Assembly: GCA_947493005.1 (NCBI GenBank)
Contig: CANLOY010000006.1
Coordinates: forward strand, 124,001-188,000
Length of the DNA stretch: 64,000 nucleotides
Direction: 5' to 3'
Origin: an uncultured Roseivirga sp.
GTDB taxonomy: Bacteria > Bacteroidota > Bacteroidia > Cytophagales > Cyclobacteriaceae
Notes under the pieces: generated by a model
What the model was told of the DNA's origin: nothing
The model's input: only the letters and a program-made list of their open reading frames with translations
Databases searched by the model: none
Made by a program: the position numbers and the translations under genes
Shown here: one piece after another, positions 53,169-61,455 of the stretch
Layout: every line of letters starts with the position of its first letter
Numbering within the stretch: the stretch's first letter is position 1

Positions 53169-56100
53169 TTAATCGGTTAGCGGAAACTCCAGATAGAAGG
53201 TTGTACCCCTTTCGAGAGTGGAGTCAAACCATATACTCCCACCGGCATGTTCTACCCCACGTTTGGCTATGGCCAAACCAATACCAGAGCCTTCTTCCTT
53301 AGTACTAAATTTAGGGATAAATATCTTTTCCTTAATGTCGTCAGGAATACCCGATCCATTATCCTGAAAGGTTATTCTAGCCTTATTATGGGTAAGGATT
53401 AATTCGATTGACAACATTCCAGACCTGTCTTCAGGAATGGATTGTTCGGCATTGAGAATCAGGTTATTGAAAATTCGTCCAAGCAATTTAGTGTCGCCTA
53501 AAACCCAAACCGGTTGCTTTGGTATGTTGGTCTTGATCTCCAGTTTGTTCCCTTTAAACAATCTGATTGATTTCCTCAGTTCCTCTACCAGGTCCAAACG
53601 CTCACTTATTGGTATTGGCATTTTTGCAAACGAGGAGAACGATGTAGCAATATCGCTAAGCGTTTCCACCTGACTTAGTAAACTATCTATTGGTTTGTTA
53701 AAATCACCTGCCTGATCAGGTGCCGAATCCAGCACACGTTTCAAGTGCTGAAGCTTCAGCTTCATAGGTGTTAGGGGGTTTTTAATTTCGTGTGCTACCT
53801 GCTGCGCCATTTCACGCCAGGCACTCTCCTTTTCACTTAGTGCTAATGCTTTCTTACTTTTTTCTAGATTGGCCAACATCTTATTGTACTCCCCTACCAT
53901 TAAGCCAATTTCATCATTTGCTTGCCACTCTAACGGTTCGTTGAGTGTAGAAAGTGTGGTAGACTTAATTTTCTGAGTAAGGTATTTAAAAGGATATGTA
54001 AGGATTCTGGACGCCAGAAATGACAATAATATGAATATCACAAAAATGAAGGTGAAAGCATTGAGTATGTTGGAAAGTATATCACGTTGTTCTGCTTTCA
54101 ATTGTTCTTCCGAATCAAAGAAGGGCATACTTAACACTCCTAATAAACGACCATTTTCATTTGATTTAATTCCATAGAAAGTTGCTCTATAGGTCAGTTC
54201 TCCAACCCTTTCCTCGCTCAGTTGTTCCTTGTTTCCGGCTTCTACTATATTGGCCATAGCATTGGGGTTAGCAAATGGGGCCAAACGTTCGTTATCAAAA
54301 ATCAGTCTCTGATTGGTGGCAATCAAACGACCATCTGTATTAAAGAGGTTGATATCGGCTTGTGCATACTGGCTAATCTCTGCAATACGGTTTTCAAGTT
54401 CTTCATTGTTTTCGTTCTGCCCTTCCAGAAAGTTCTGTAGTTGATTAGCCAGGTTTTCAGCTGCACTTTCAGTAATAGATAGGTACTGAGTTTCTATCTT
54501 CTCTTCAACCGTTCTGTTCACCAAACGAAGCACTACAATACTTACGATAATCAGAGGAAGGAAGAATGCAAAATTCAGAAGTATCTGGATCTTAGCAGAG
54601 AGTGTGGTGCTCGTTTTTCTAATGTTATAGAAAACTGCGCTAACACCAAAAATCATGATAATGGCCGCTACCATGAACAAGAAAAAAATGGCAAAGTTGG
54701 TGATAAGATACTTTGGAGGATAAAGCGGACTACTGATTACATATACCTTTTCACTCCCTTCGTTTTTTATACCTAAATGATTAAAACCCGAAGCAATAAT
54801 TCCATCTTCATAAAGCGCTGGTTGACTAAGTAGATCAATATTGAAGTTTCTGTTATAATTGAAATCTCCGCTAGTGGCTGACAGTATCTCATTATCATAA
54901 ATACCGTAGTCAAATTGTTTGGCTTCTCCTTCTTCAAATGGTTCATCCAATAAAAGTCTTGGAAGCACGCTATTGTTCAATTGTTCTTTCCTGTCAAGTG
55001 TTATCAGAATGTAACCTACTGTTGTGTTATATCTTTTAATCTCATTGAACAGGTAGTATTGATTTAGCTGTACCGGGTAGTTCTTTCTGTAAAAGTAAAG
55101 TCCTTCAAATTCAGTCGCATTTTCAGGAATAGCATAGGTTTCCAGCAGATCATCATACCTTGCGAAAGTATTACTGTTAATCGCTCTTCCACCTCCGTTG
55201 AAAAGTAAAATTTCGATTTCGTACTTATCGAAATAATCGCCCAGATACACCCTTTGAATTACCTTCCTGATCTGATCTTTAGATGTAAAAGTGTTGGCAA
55301 TTCCAGTCTGTATAAGAATGTCTTGCTGGATTTTCTCCTTTGCGTCTGAAAGTAAAAACTCCGCTATATCATCATTCTCTGTCTGAAGCCTGATAGCCAA
55401 ACTTCTCTTTTCATCAATATTCCGATTGACAATATGTCTAGTGAGTATAGTGGTACTTATCGAAGCCATTAAAAAGGCTGCTATAAAGAAATACAGGAAG
55501 GTATTATAGTTTACCTTATCCAGTTGATCAGATAGCTTGAAGTTATAGACTATCAACAGATATCCCATTAACAACCCCACCATCATGACATTTGGTATTT
55601 CAAAAAACCATGACACACCCACACTTAATAATAGCAGCGTAGTTAGGATGCCATTCACTAAAAAATTATCCTCTATTAAACGGAGTTCCTTGCTCAGATA
55701 CTGTCCAAGTAAAAACGGAATTATGGCAATAATAAAAAGGGCAAAATAGACCAGTAGTTTGAGTAAACTAAAGCTAATGTCTTCTGCTACATCAAACGAC
55801 CACTGGGAATTAACAAGCAAAGATTCAACCTCAGTGACAAAGTAGATTAGCGAACCAACAAGTAGTAATAGCGGTAAGATAACGGTTTTTATACCTGCAG
55901 TATGCTTCTGACGTTGCCTTTTCGAAAACACATTGTATCCAAAACTCACTGCAACCAACAGTGCTATCTGGTTTAAGATAAAATCTCCCAAAGATGGCTG
56001 CCACCAACTGGCGGCAAAGTTATCGGGCTCAAAAAGGGACCACTCTATGATACTCAGGGGGTATTCATATCGCAGCATCGTGAGTCTTGGTATAATGAGG

Positions 56101-56855
56101 AATACGGCAACGAGAAGAACTGCTAAGTAAGGCATTCCTTGCCTTGTCAGTTTCTGGCTATAGATAAATCCAGACCAGATAAAGGCGGCTATAGATACCA
56201 GGTACAGCAGGAATATAAATGTTGAGAAGCTTGGGTAATCTACCTTCATTCGCTGAGTTCCTTCAAACGAAAACAGGAAGGTACCTTGTGGTGAATAGAT
56301 GTTATTACTATCGTCCTGTTCTATATCGGAGAGCGTAAAAGAAGACCTTCCGAAAATCTCTCCATTCAGACCATATTCAAGAAAAGATTTATTTAATGGT
56401 ATATCTGATGATAGTGGAAGCAATGCAAAAATCTCCACCACGCGGTTTTGCGCACTGTTAATCACCTTTCTTCTTACTATAAACTGACCTCCCTTAAGAT
56501 CCAGGAATCGATATAAGTAGTTGCCATCGAGTGTCCCATATTTAGGAACAAACCGATTGGTACTCCAGTAGATCACCTCACCATTTTCGTAAATAAAATA
56601 TGGTAGTTCTTCATTTTGAATGAATCGGTTAAAAAGTCTGTTCAAGTCAACAATTGCATTGTTGCTAACCTGTTCAACGTGATTATCCAGCTGATTTAGT
56701 GCTGCATTCAGGTTCTCTGTAATCCGTTCTTTAGGATCTACTCTACGCTTCTGATCAGAGAATATAGCTTCATCGATAACCAGTGTAATGACCAGTAATA
56801 CTATACTTACAATTAAGAATTTGTTGGTTCGAAAAAAACCTTGTGTAATACTCAA
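53169..56855 (-). CDS. Giant NtrY-like membrane sensor histidine kinase
   Basis: A protein of 1228 residues. A first membrane helix (about 11-29) precedes an extracytoplasmic domain (30-210). A block of about seven helices (210-475), a second extracytoplasmic region (480-715), two helices near 718-775, a third periplasmic loop (780-930) and a final helix (940-960) follow, then HAMP (WQANDEIGLMVGEYNKML), HisKA with QVAHEIKNPLTPMKL (His1022) and HATPase (NNLILNAEQS, DNGSGIP, GSGIGLAIA). The His box is the NtrY form. No response regulator gene is next to it; instead it is followed after 2 bases by the large barrel gene. The size, with three external domains, is unusual for a kinase. Confidence 0.88.
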   Translation of the reverse strand: MSITQGFFRTNKFLIVSIVLLVITLVIDEAIFSDQKRRVDPKERITENLNAALNQLDNHVEQVSNNAIVDLNRLFNRFIQNEELPYFIYENGEVIYWSTNRFVPKYGTLDGNYLYRFLDLKGGQFIVRRKVINSAQNRVVEIFALLPLSSDIPLNKSFLEYGLNGEIFGRSSFTLSDIEQDDSNNIYSPQGTFLFSFEGTQRMKVDYPSFSTFIFLLYLVSIAAFIWSGFIYSQKLTRQGMPYLAVLLVAVFLIIPRLTMLRYEYPLSIIEWSLFEPDNFAASWWQPSLGDFILNQIALLVAVSFGYNVFSKRQRQKHTAGIKTVILPLLLLVGSLIYFVTEVESLLVNSQWSFDVAEDISFSLLKLLVYFALFIIAIIPFLLGQYLSKELRLIEDNFLVNGILTTLLLLSVGVSWFFEIPNVMMVGLLMGYLLIVYNFKLSDQLDKVNYNTFLYFFIAAFLMASISTTILTRHIVNRNIDEKRSLAIRLQTENDDIAEFLLSDAKEKIQQDILIQTGIANTFTSKDQIRKVIQRVYLGDYFDKYEIEILLFNGGGRAINSNTFARYDDLLETYAIPENATEFEGLYFYRKNYPVQLNQYYLFNEIKRYNTTVGYILITLDRKEQLNNSVLPRLLLDEPFEEGEAKQFDYGIYDNEILSATSGDFNYNRNFNIDLLSQPALYEDGIIASGFNHLGIKNEGSEKVYVISSPLYPPKYLITNFAIFFLFMVAAIIMIFGVSAVFYNIRKTSTTLSAKIQILLNFAFFLPLIIVSIVVLRLVNRTVEEKIETQYLSITESAAENLANQLQNFLEGQNENNEELENRIAEISQYAQADINLFNTDGRLIATNQRLIFDNERLAPFANPNAMANIVEAGNKEQLSEERVGELTYRATFYGIKSNENGRLLGVLSMPFFDSEEQLKAEQRDILSNILNAFTFIFVIFILLSFLASRILTYPFKYLTQKIKSTTLSTLNEPLEWQANDEIGLMVGEYNKMLANLEKSKKALALSEKESAWREMAQQVAHEIKNPLTPMKLKLQHLKRVLDSAPDQAGDFNKPIDSLLSQVETLSDIATSFSSFAKMPIPISERLDLVEELRKSIRLFKGNKLEIKTNIPKQPVWVLGDTKLLGRIFNNLILNAEQSIPEDRSGMLSIELILTHNKARITFQDNGSGIPDDIKEKIFIPKFSTKEEGSGIGLAIAKRGVEHAGGSIWFDSTLERGTTFYLEFPLTD

Positions 56856-56945
56856 CTTCTGAATGCTAATGTTTTAACAGGTTTCACGCAATTACGACTT
56901 CCAAATAAGTCAATCGCACAATACGAGTTTAACTATCGGAAGCTA

Positions 56946-57341
56946 CTAATTATTTTCCTTTCGCTCTAATTCACCTCTGAACTTCAATCCTCCAAAAGCA
57001 TAGAGATAGAAAATTCGTGAATAGCGATACATCAGAGGATACAGCAAAAATACTTCCGAAATTATAGCAATGAGATAAACATTTTCAGAAGTTGGGTTGA
57101 AAGCCCAATAAATAATGAATGCACTTACTAAAAACAACCCTACTGAAAGGGCATAACTAATATACATAGCCCCGTCAAAAAACCTCGGTTCTCTTTCAAA
57201 CCTCACATGGCATTCTGAACACTCTTCATTTACTTTGGTAAAGTTGCCAAGATTATAGGCACTATGCTTAAACAGTTTTCCTTCCCGACATTGAGGGCAT
57301 CTACCCTGCAATACTGCCAGTGCTTTGGGCTTTTCTGACAT
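56946..57341 (-). CDS. DUF983 family protein with zinc-ribbon
   Basis: A protein of 131 residues. Four cysteines form a zinc-ribbon-like pair (GRCPQCREG near 13-21 and ECSECHVRF near 40-48), followed by two membrane segments (about 60-80 and 84-105). DUF983 genes often accompany cytochrome c oxidase genes and the family is thought to help oxidase assembly or act near heme/copper delivery, though no activity is shown. Its start overlaps the end of the upstream 89-aa gene by 41 bases, implying translational coupling. Confidence 0.85.
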   Translation of the reverse strand: MSEKPKALAVLQGRCPQCREGKLFKHSAYNLGNFTKVNEECSECHVRFEREPRFFDGAMYISYALSVGLFLVSAFIIYWAFNPTSENVYLIAIISEVFLLYPLMYRYSRIFYLYAFGGLKFRGELERKENN

Positions 57342-57570
57342 TCTTCTTACTAGTCTTGTACCAGAAGTATGCTATCAAGCATACTAACAAATACGGTGCA
57401 ACAAACAGATATAAGATTCCAAGATTAAGATTCGAGGCCATAGTGGTATCTCCAGCACTAACAGTTGACTCCACGGATCCACGACACATAGCACATTGTG
57501 CAAATGCATTGGCATTAAGAACAGCCAGGGCTATCAGTGAGAAGACTGCTACTCTTAATCTCTTTAACAT
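57301..57570 (-). CDS. Small oxidase-cluster membrane protein with CxxC, 89 aa
   Basis: A protein of 89 residues with a signal peptide (1-24, ANAFAQ), then CAMCRGSVES (CxxC, near 26) and one membrane helix (about 50-68) with a basic tail. Small proteins with this layout recur beside Bacteroidota cox genes. The CxxC exposed to the periplasm could bind copper or heme or exchange disulfides, but I do not know its role. It lies 36 bases downstream of DUF420 and overlaps DUF983 by 41 bases. A TAAATTTG box (57582-57575, minus strand) may give it an alternative promoter. Confidence 0.6.
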   Translation of the reverse strand: MLKRLRVAVFSLIALAVLNANAFAQCAMCRGSVESTVSAGDTTMASNLNLGILYLFVAPYLLVCLIAYFWYKTSKKNVRKAQSTGSIAG

Positions 57571-57606
57571 ACTGCAAATTTAAGACTCAACTGGTTCATA
57601 TCCCAC

Positions 57607-58134
57607 TTAATGTACATAATATGGGCTCATCATTAGATAAACTATTACCCCAGTCACAGAAACATATAACCAAAAAGGGAAAGTATATTTAACAATACGC
57701 TTATGCTGGTCTATCATGCCATTTAGTGCATAGTAGAAAGCCAGTAACACCAAAGGAACAACACCAATTGAGAGCAGAATATGTGTAATTAAAAAGAAGT
57801 AGTAGATATACTTAAGCGTTTCATCCCCTCCAAATGCGGTAGACTCTGCACTGGCATGATATGTTACGTAGCACAACAAGAAAACGGCTCCTAAAACAAA
57901 AGCTGCTGAGTTGAATTTCTTGTGCAACTGAATGTTTTTACGCTTTATAAAAACAAAAGCCAAAATAAGGCAGATAGAAGTCAGCGTATTTATTCCCCCA
58001 ATTACATGTGGCAGTGTATAAACCCAATCTCCAAGGTCTAATTTGGTGGGTAAGCCCAAAAGTATGGCTACTACCAAAGGAATTGCTACAGATAGTAGCT
58101 TGATCCAAAACATTGATTTCTTTTGATCTTCCAT
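57607..58134 (-). CDS. DUF420 family membrane protein (CtaM-like oxidase accessory)
   Basis: A protein of 175 residues with five membrane segments covering DUF420 (YHASAESTAFGGDETLKYIY, FFLITHILLSIGVVPLVLLAFYY, FPFWLYVSVTGVIVYLMM). In Gram-positives, CtaM of this family is needed for a functional heme-copper oxidase. Conserved His residues in membrane segments (HVIGGINTLT, THILLS) may bind heme or copper. It begins 5 bases after the upstream Sco-like gene stop, so both are on one transcript. The role is inferred from its neighbours. Confidence 0.85.
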   Translation of the reverse strand: MEDQKKSMFWIKLLSVAIPLVVAILLGLPTKLDLGDWVYTLPHVIGGINTLTSICLILAFVFIKRKNIQLHKKFNSAAFVLGAVFLLCYVTYHASAESTAFGGDETLKYIYYFFLITHILLSIGVVPLVLLAFYYALNGMIDQHKRIVKYTFPFWLYVSVTGVIVYLMMSPYYVH

Positions 58135-58139
58135 CTTTA

Positions 58140-58721
58140 TTATTCCTCCGTATTCAAGATTTTTATTTCCAATATTAGTCTATCAGTTTCATCCCTTTCC
58201 AGAATATTGTAATAGCCTCTTATTCGATTCTTTGTATCAATAAGCACAACTCTGTTATCTAGGTTGGTCATTGCCATATTACATAGTTTGAGCTTTTTCC
58301 ATTCCTCAGAAGCTAACTCTCTGACCTTCCAAAACTGATCAAGAAACTGAATACGTTTGTTATAGTCAGTTATGTCTTTTGCCTTTATCGTTTCTCCATT
58401 CAGATACGTTGTCAGAGATACGTTATCAAATTCATAAAAAACATCCTGAACTCTCTCCAATGCCTCTAATCTGGTTTTCAGAACAGGGCCATCCAGTCTT
58501 TCAAAATGGACTACTTTAATCCCTTTGTCAGACACTTCTTTAGTATTGACAACATACTGTTCCTTAGCTTTGTTTAAGCATGGTGTAGAAAGTGAATCGC
58601 CCAAACCCTGTTCGTAATACACAGGAATTACAAATTCATTCTTCCCAAAGGTTTTAAGAAACAGGAATATGATTACCGGCAGGGCAATTAGTAAAAACAG
58701 AAAAACTACCTTTTTATTCAT
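58140..58721 (-). CDS. Sco1/SenC-like protein lacking the copper-binding motif
   Basis: A protein of 193 residues with one N-terminal membrane anchor (about 4-22). The order of segments follows Sco proteins: NEFVIPVYYEQGLGD at the mature start, VVHFERLDGPVLKTRL where the family has a strand followed by the CPxxCP loop (about 71-85), ERVQDVFYEFDNV, and VVLIDTKNRIRGYYN...LILEIKIL at the end (158-189), typical of Sco. Both motif cysteines and the distal His are missing; only Cys48 and Cys147 exist. It is probably a degenerate or repurposed Sco that cannot deliver copper in the known way. Its location in the cox cluster before DUF420 is the usual Sco position. Confidence 0.55.
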   Translation of the reverse strand: MNKKVVFLFLLIALPVIIFLFLKTFGKNEFVIPVYYEQGLGDSLSTPCLNKAKEQYVVNTKEVSDKGIKVVHFERLDGPVLKTRLEALERVQDVFYEFDNVSLTTYLNGETIKAKDITDYNKRIQFLDQFWKVRELASEEWKKLKLCNMAMTNLDNRVVLIDTKNRIRGYYNILERDETDRLILEIKILNTEE

Positions 58722-58733
58722 GGCTAAAAACTA

Positions 58734-58765
58734 AAAAATCAGATCAATGTGTTGATCTGATTTTT
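58734..58765 (-). terminator. Strong terminator after cytochrome oxidase subunit IV
   Basis: A perfect 14-bp stem (58734-58747 with 58752-58765) and a 4-base loop. Because the outer five pairs are A-T, a T tract follows on the minus strand. It lies between subunit IV (stop at 58792) and the start of the Sco-like gene (58721), so the downstream accessory genes are separated from the structural operon or receive only read-through. Confidence 0.85.
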
Positions 58766-58791
58766 ATAATATCGTTTGCTATCTACTCAAG

Positions 58792-59169
58792 TTAATGTCC
58801 CTTTTCGACATGTTCAGTTTGAGCAGGCGCTTCAACATCCACTATTCCTTTTGCATCTTTGATTGCACCACCTTCGAGGTTAACTAAAGCTACAATCAAC
58901 CACATGATAAACATCATTGGTAAGACTACTGAATACATTAAGCCTTTTACCTCGTGGCCTAAGTGCATAAACTCAGAGACTATATAAAATGCCTTCCAAA
59001 TAGTTAACCCAATAAATATTGCAGACCTAAGTGTTCCAGCAGGCATATTAAAAGCCAAAACATATTCGAAAGCAGTAATGGCTGCCATATATAAAGCCAC
59101 CTTCCAGATGCCTAAAATTTTCTTTCTATCAGCCGGTTGAACGACTACGTTACTTGTTGCTTGTTCCAT
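58792..59169 (-). CDS. Cytochrome c oxidase subunit IV
   Basis: A protein of 125 residues with three hydrophobic helices (about 24-42, 48-66, 78-100) of the CoxD/CtaF family, containing FIGLTIWKAFYIVSEFMHLGHE and VLPMMFIMWLIVALVNLEG. Small subunit IV stabilises the core complex of the aa3-type oxidase. The N-terminal AEQATSNVVVQPADRKK-like stretch is hydrophilic, and the C-terminus is charged with KGIVDVEAPAQTEHVEKGH. It lies 13 bases after the subunit III gene; a terminator follows. Confidence 0.88.
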   Translation of the reverse strand: MEQATSNVVVQPADRKKILGIWKVALYMAAITAFEYVLAFNMPAGTLRSAIFIGLTIWKAFYIVSEFMHLGHEVKGLMYSVVLPMMFIMWLIVALVNLEGGAIKDAKGIVDVEAPAQTEHVEKGH

Positions 59170-59182
59170 TGTAAAAACTTAA

Positions 59183-59953
59183 TCAGATCAAATAGAAGAA
59201 TGTAAAAACGAATACCCATACAAGGTCTACAAAGTGCCAGTATAAACCGACCTTCTCTACCATTTCATAGTGTCCTCTTCTTTCATAAACACCGTTAGCT
59301 GCATTAAAGAATATCAGAACATTTAAAACTACTCCCGAGAATACATGGAAACCATGGAAACCAGTTATAAAGAAGAATAACGCTGCAAATGCTGGAGGTC
59401 CATATTGGTTAAAACTCAGGTTCGCTCCAAAGATTTTGTAACCTTCAACCCATCTACCATTTACAACAACATCACCAATTGTTGCTACTTCAGTACCATG
59501 GATAAAGTGAGCCCACTCCCAAGCCTGACAGCTCAAGAAAGCCAAACCACCAATAATTGTCCAAAGCATCCACTTTACCACATTTTTCTTGTCCATTCTA
59601 TGTCCAGCTTCTACTGCCAATACCATAGTTACAGAACTCATAATCAGAATGAAAGTCATTAGTCCTACGAAGACTAAAGCCCAGCTGTCGCCATGCAATC
59701 CACCTGGAAAAGCATTATACACCTTCTCTGGAATAGGCCAATACTCGGTTGAAAAAGTAAAAGCATCAGGATCTCCATTATAAGCAGGTGCACTCCATCT
59801 TAAGAAAGCGTAAGTAATGAGCAATCCAGAAAAGGTAAATGCATCTGAGAGCAGAAAAAACCACATCATCAGTTTACCATAACTGGCTTTGAAAGGTTTA
59901 GCTGCCCCTCCCCCCCATAAGCTCTTTTTATTCACTGTAGCAGTAGTTGCCAT
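59183..59953 (-). CDS. Cytochrome c oxidase subunit III (second copy)
   Basis: A protein of 256 residues with about seven membrane helices of heme-copper oxidase subunit III, including FHGFHVFSGVVLN and HFVDLVWVFVFTFFYLI at the C-terminus. A periplasmic loop insert (about 125-175: GTEVATIGDVVVNGRWVEGY) lies between helices. It is larger than the other subunit III (195 residues), encoded 12 bases upstream. Bacteroidota oxidase operons usually have two such genes; which one acts as true subunit III in the aa3 complex is not certain. Confidence 0.9.
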   Translation of the reverse strand: MATTATVNKKSLWGGGAAKPFKASYGKLMMWFFLLSDAFTFSGLLITYAFLRWSAPAYNGDPDAFTFSTEYWPIPEKVYNAFPGGLHGDSWALVFVGLMTFILIMSSVTMVLAVEAGHRMDKKNVVKWMLWTIIGGLAFLSCQAWEWAHFIHGTEVATIGDVVVNGRWVEGYKIFGANLSFNQYGPPAFAALFFFITGFHGFHVFSGVVLNVLIFFNAANGVYERRGHYEMVEKVGLYWHFVDLVWVFVFTFFYLI

Positions 59954-59965
59954 AAAACAGTTTAA

Positions 59966-60553
59966 TTAATGATTCAGTAATAAAAATATGAACAAATATA
60001 TCCAGAGTCCTCCTAAAAAGTGCCAGAATGTTGTACACATATCCATGTTCAACATATTCTTAGAATGCACTTTATATCGGAAAGACGATACTAGCATATA
60101 CAATAAATAAATCACACCACTAATAAGGTGTGCAGCATGTAAGCCTGTAAATACATACATAAAGCTTCCTGCCGGATTTCCGACAAAGAACACGCCTGCA
60201 TCTACAAGTTGTCCCCAAGCCTTAAACTGACCATACAAAAAGGCCAGCCCAAGCACGGTTGCTATTGACAGAGCAAGTTTCACCTGCTCTGGTTTATCTT
60301 TCTTAGCAGCAATATATGCCCACTGCATAAATCCACTGCTCGCTAAAATTATTCCTGAAGTTACCCATAGCATAGAAGGTATATCGTATACCAACCAGTC
60401 GCCATCGGCTTGCCTTACAATGTGTGCACTTGTAAAGGCTGCAAAAATCATTACCACCGTCACGATGAACAACCACATCGCAAATTTCTTTGGATGCATT
60501 GAAAGTGGTTGTTCCACAGGAGCGTCTACAAGTTTATAATCTTCCACCATCAA
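59966..60553 (-). CDS. Cytochrome c oxidase subunit III (first, short copy)
   Basis: A protein of 195 residues with five membrane helices, matching the short form of subunit III: MHPKKFAMWLFIVTVVMIFAAFTSAHIVRQ near the start, GLHAAHLISGVIYL and CTTFWHFLGGLWIYLFIFL near the end. The two N-terminal helices of long subunit III are missing, as in the quinol-oxidase-like or split subunit III types. The start overlaps the ctaB stop by 4 bases, showing translational coupling with heme O synthase. Confidence 0.88.
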   Translation of the reverse strand: MMVEDYKLVDAPVEQPLSMHPKKFAMWLFIVTVVMIFAAFTSAHIVRQADGDWLVYDIPSMLWVTSGIILASSGFMQWAYIAAKKDKPEQVKLALSIATVLGLAFLYGQFKAWGQLVDAGVFFVGNPAGSFMYVFTGLHAAHLISGVIYLLYMLVSSFRYKVHSKNMLNMDMCTTFWHFLGGLWIYLFIFLLLNH

Positions 60554-61452
60554 TTAACCATGTCTAATAAGTACGCAATTTGAACTATCGGTAAGTACAA
60601 AAAAGAACCGAACATAATCTGCAATGCAGACTTACGAGATTGATCTCTCATCAACTTGATGGTTGACGCTAAAAATAGCACACCACACACCGTTGCCACT
60701 ACAGCAGAATTGGTTCCTGTTAGGCCAAAATACATTGGCATCAAACCCATTGGAATCAAAAACAGTGTGTAAGTCATTATTTGAAATGCTGTTTTCAAAT
60801 CCTTTTCGCCTTGAACAGGCAATAGTTTGAAACCAGCTTTTTTATAATCTTCATCTGCTACCCAGGCAATAGCCCAGAAATGAGGGAACTGCCAGATAAA
60901 CTGTATACCAAAAATGATCATTGCTGCATGGCTAATATCACCAGTTGCAGCTGTCCAGCCCAATAGAGGAGGTAAAGCTCCAGGAATTGCTCCGACAAAT
61001 ACAGCAATAGGTCCTACTCTCTTTAAAGGAGTATAAACAAAGCTGTACAAAATCATTGAAAGGGTGGCCAGTCCTACTGTCAGCCAGTTTGTGTAAACCA
61101 TCAGCAGGTATAAACCAACCAGTGCCAGAATAGTAGCAAACCACAAAGATTCTGAGCTGTTCAGTCTGGCTGTAGGTAAAGGGCGCGATTGAGTACGCTT
61201 CATTACCTTATCAAGGTCTTTCTCCCAAACCTGATTGATAGTGCAAGAAGCACCACTAATCAAAAACCCTCCTATAAAAAGCATTGTCAATTGTAACCAA
61301 TCTACATTGCCTCCCATAGCCAGTGCATAACCAAAAGCCGATGAAAAAGACACTACCAATGACAAACGCATTTTGGTCAATTCCATGTAAGCCTTTGCCT
61401 TTTGTGCAAAGAGTGTTGATAGTTTAATATTTGTAGAATCACTTGATATCAT
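60550..61452 (-). CDS. ctaB: Protoheme IX farnesyltransferase (heme O synthase)
   Basis: A UbiA-superfamily membrane protein of 300 residues with about nine helices. It attaches the hydroxyethylfarnesyl tail to heme B, giving heme O. The first Asp-rich motif is CTINQVWEKDLDKVMKRTQSRPLP (near 75-98) and the second loop WAIAWVADEDYKKAGFKLLP (near 200). It requires farnesyl diphosphate, whose precursors come from the MEP pathway (ispG in this window). It starts 3 bases after the ctaA stop and its end overlaps the next gene by 4 bases. Confidence 0.95.
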   Translation of the reverse strand: MISSDSTNIKLSTLFAQKAKAYMELTKMRLSLVVSFSSAFGYALAMGGNVDWLQLTMLFIGGFLISGASCTINQVWEKDLDKVMKRTQSRPLPTARLNSSESLWFATILALVGLYLLMVYTNWLTVGLATLSMILYSFVYTPLKRVGPIAVFVGAIPGALPPLLGWTAATGDISHAAMIIFGIQFIWQFPHFWAIAWVADEDYKKAGFKLLPVQGEKDLKTAFQIMTYTLFLIPMGLMPMYFGLTGTNSAVVATVCGVLFLASTIKLMRDQSRKSALQIMFGSFLYLPIVQIAYLLDMVN

Positions 61453-61455
61453 AGC

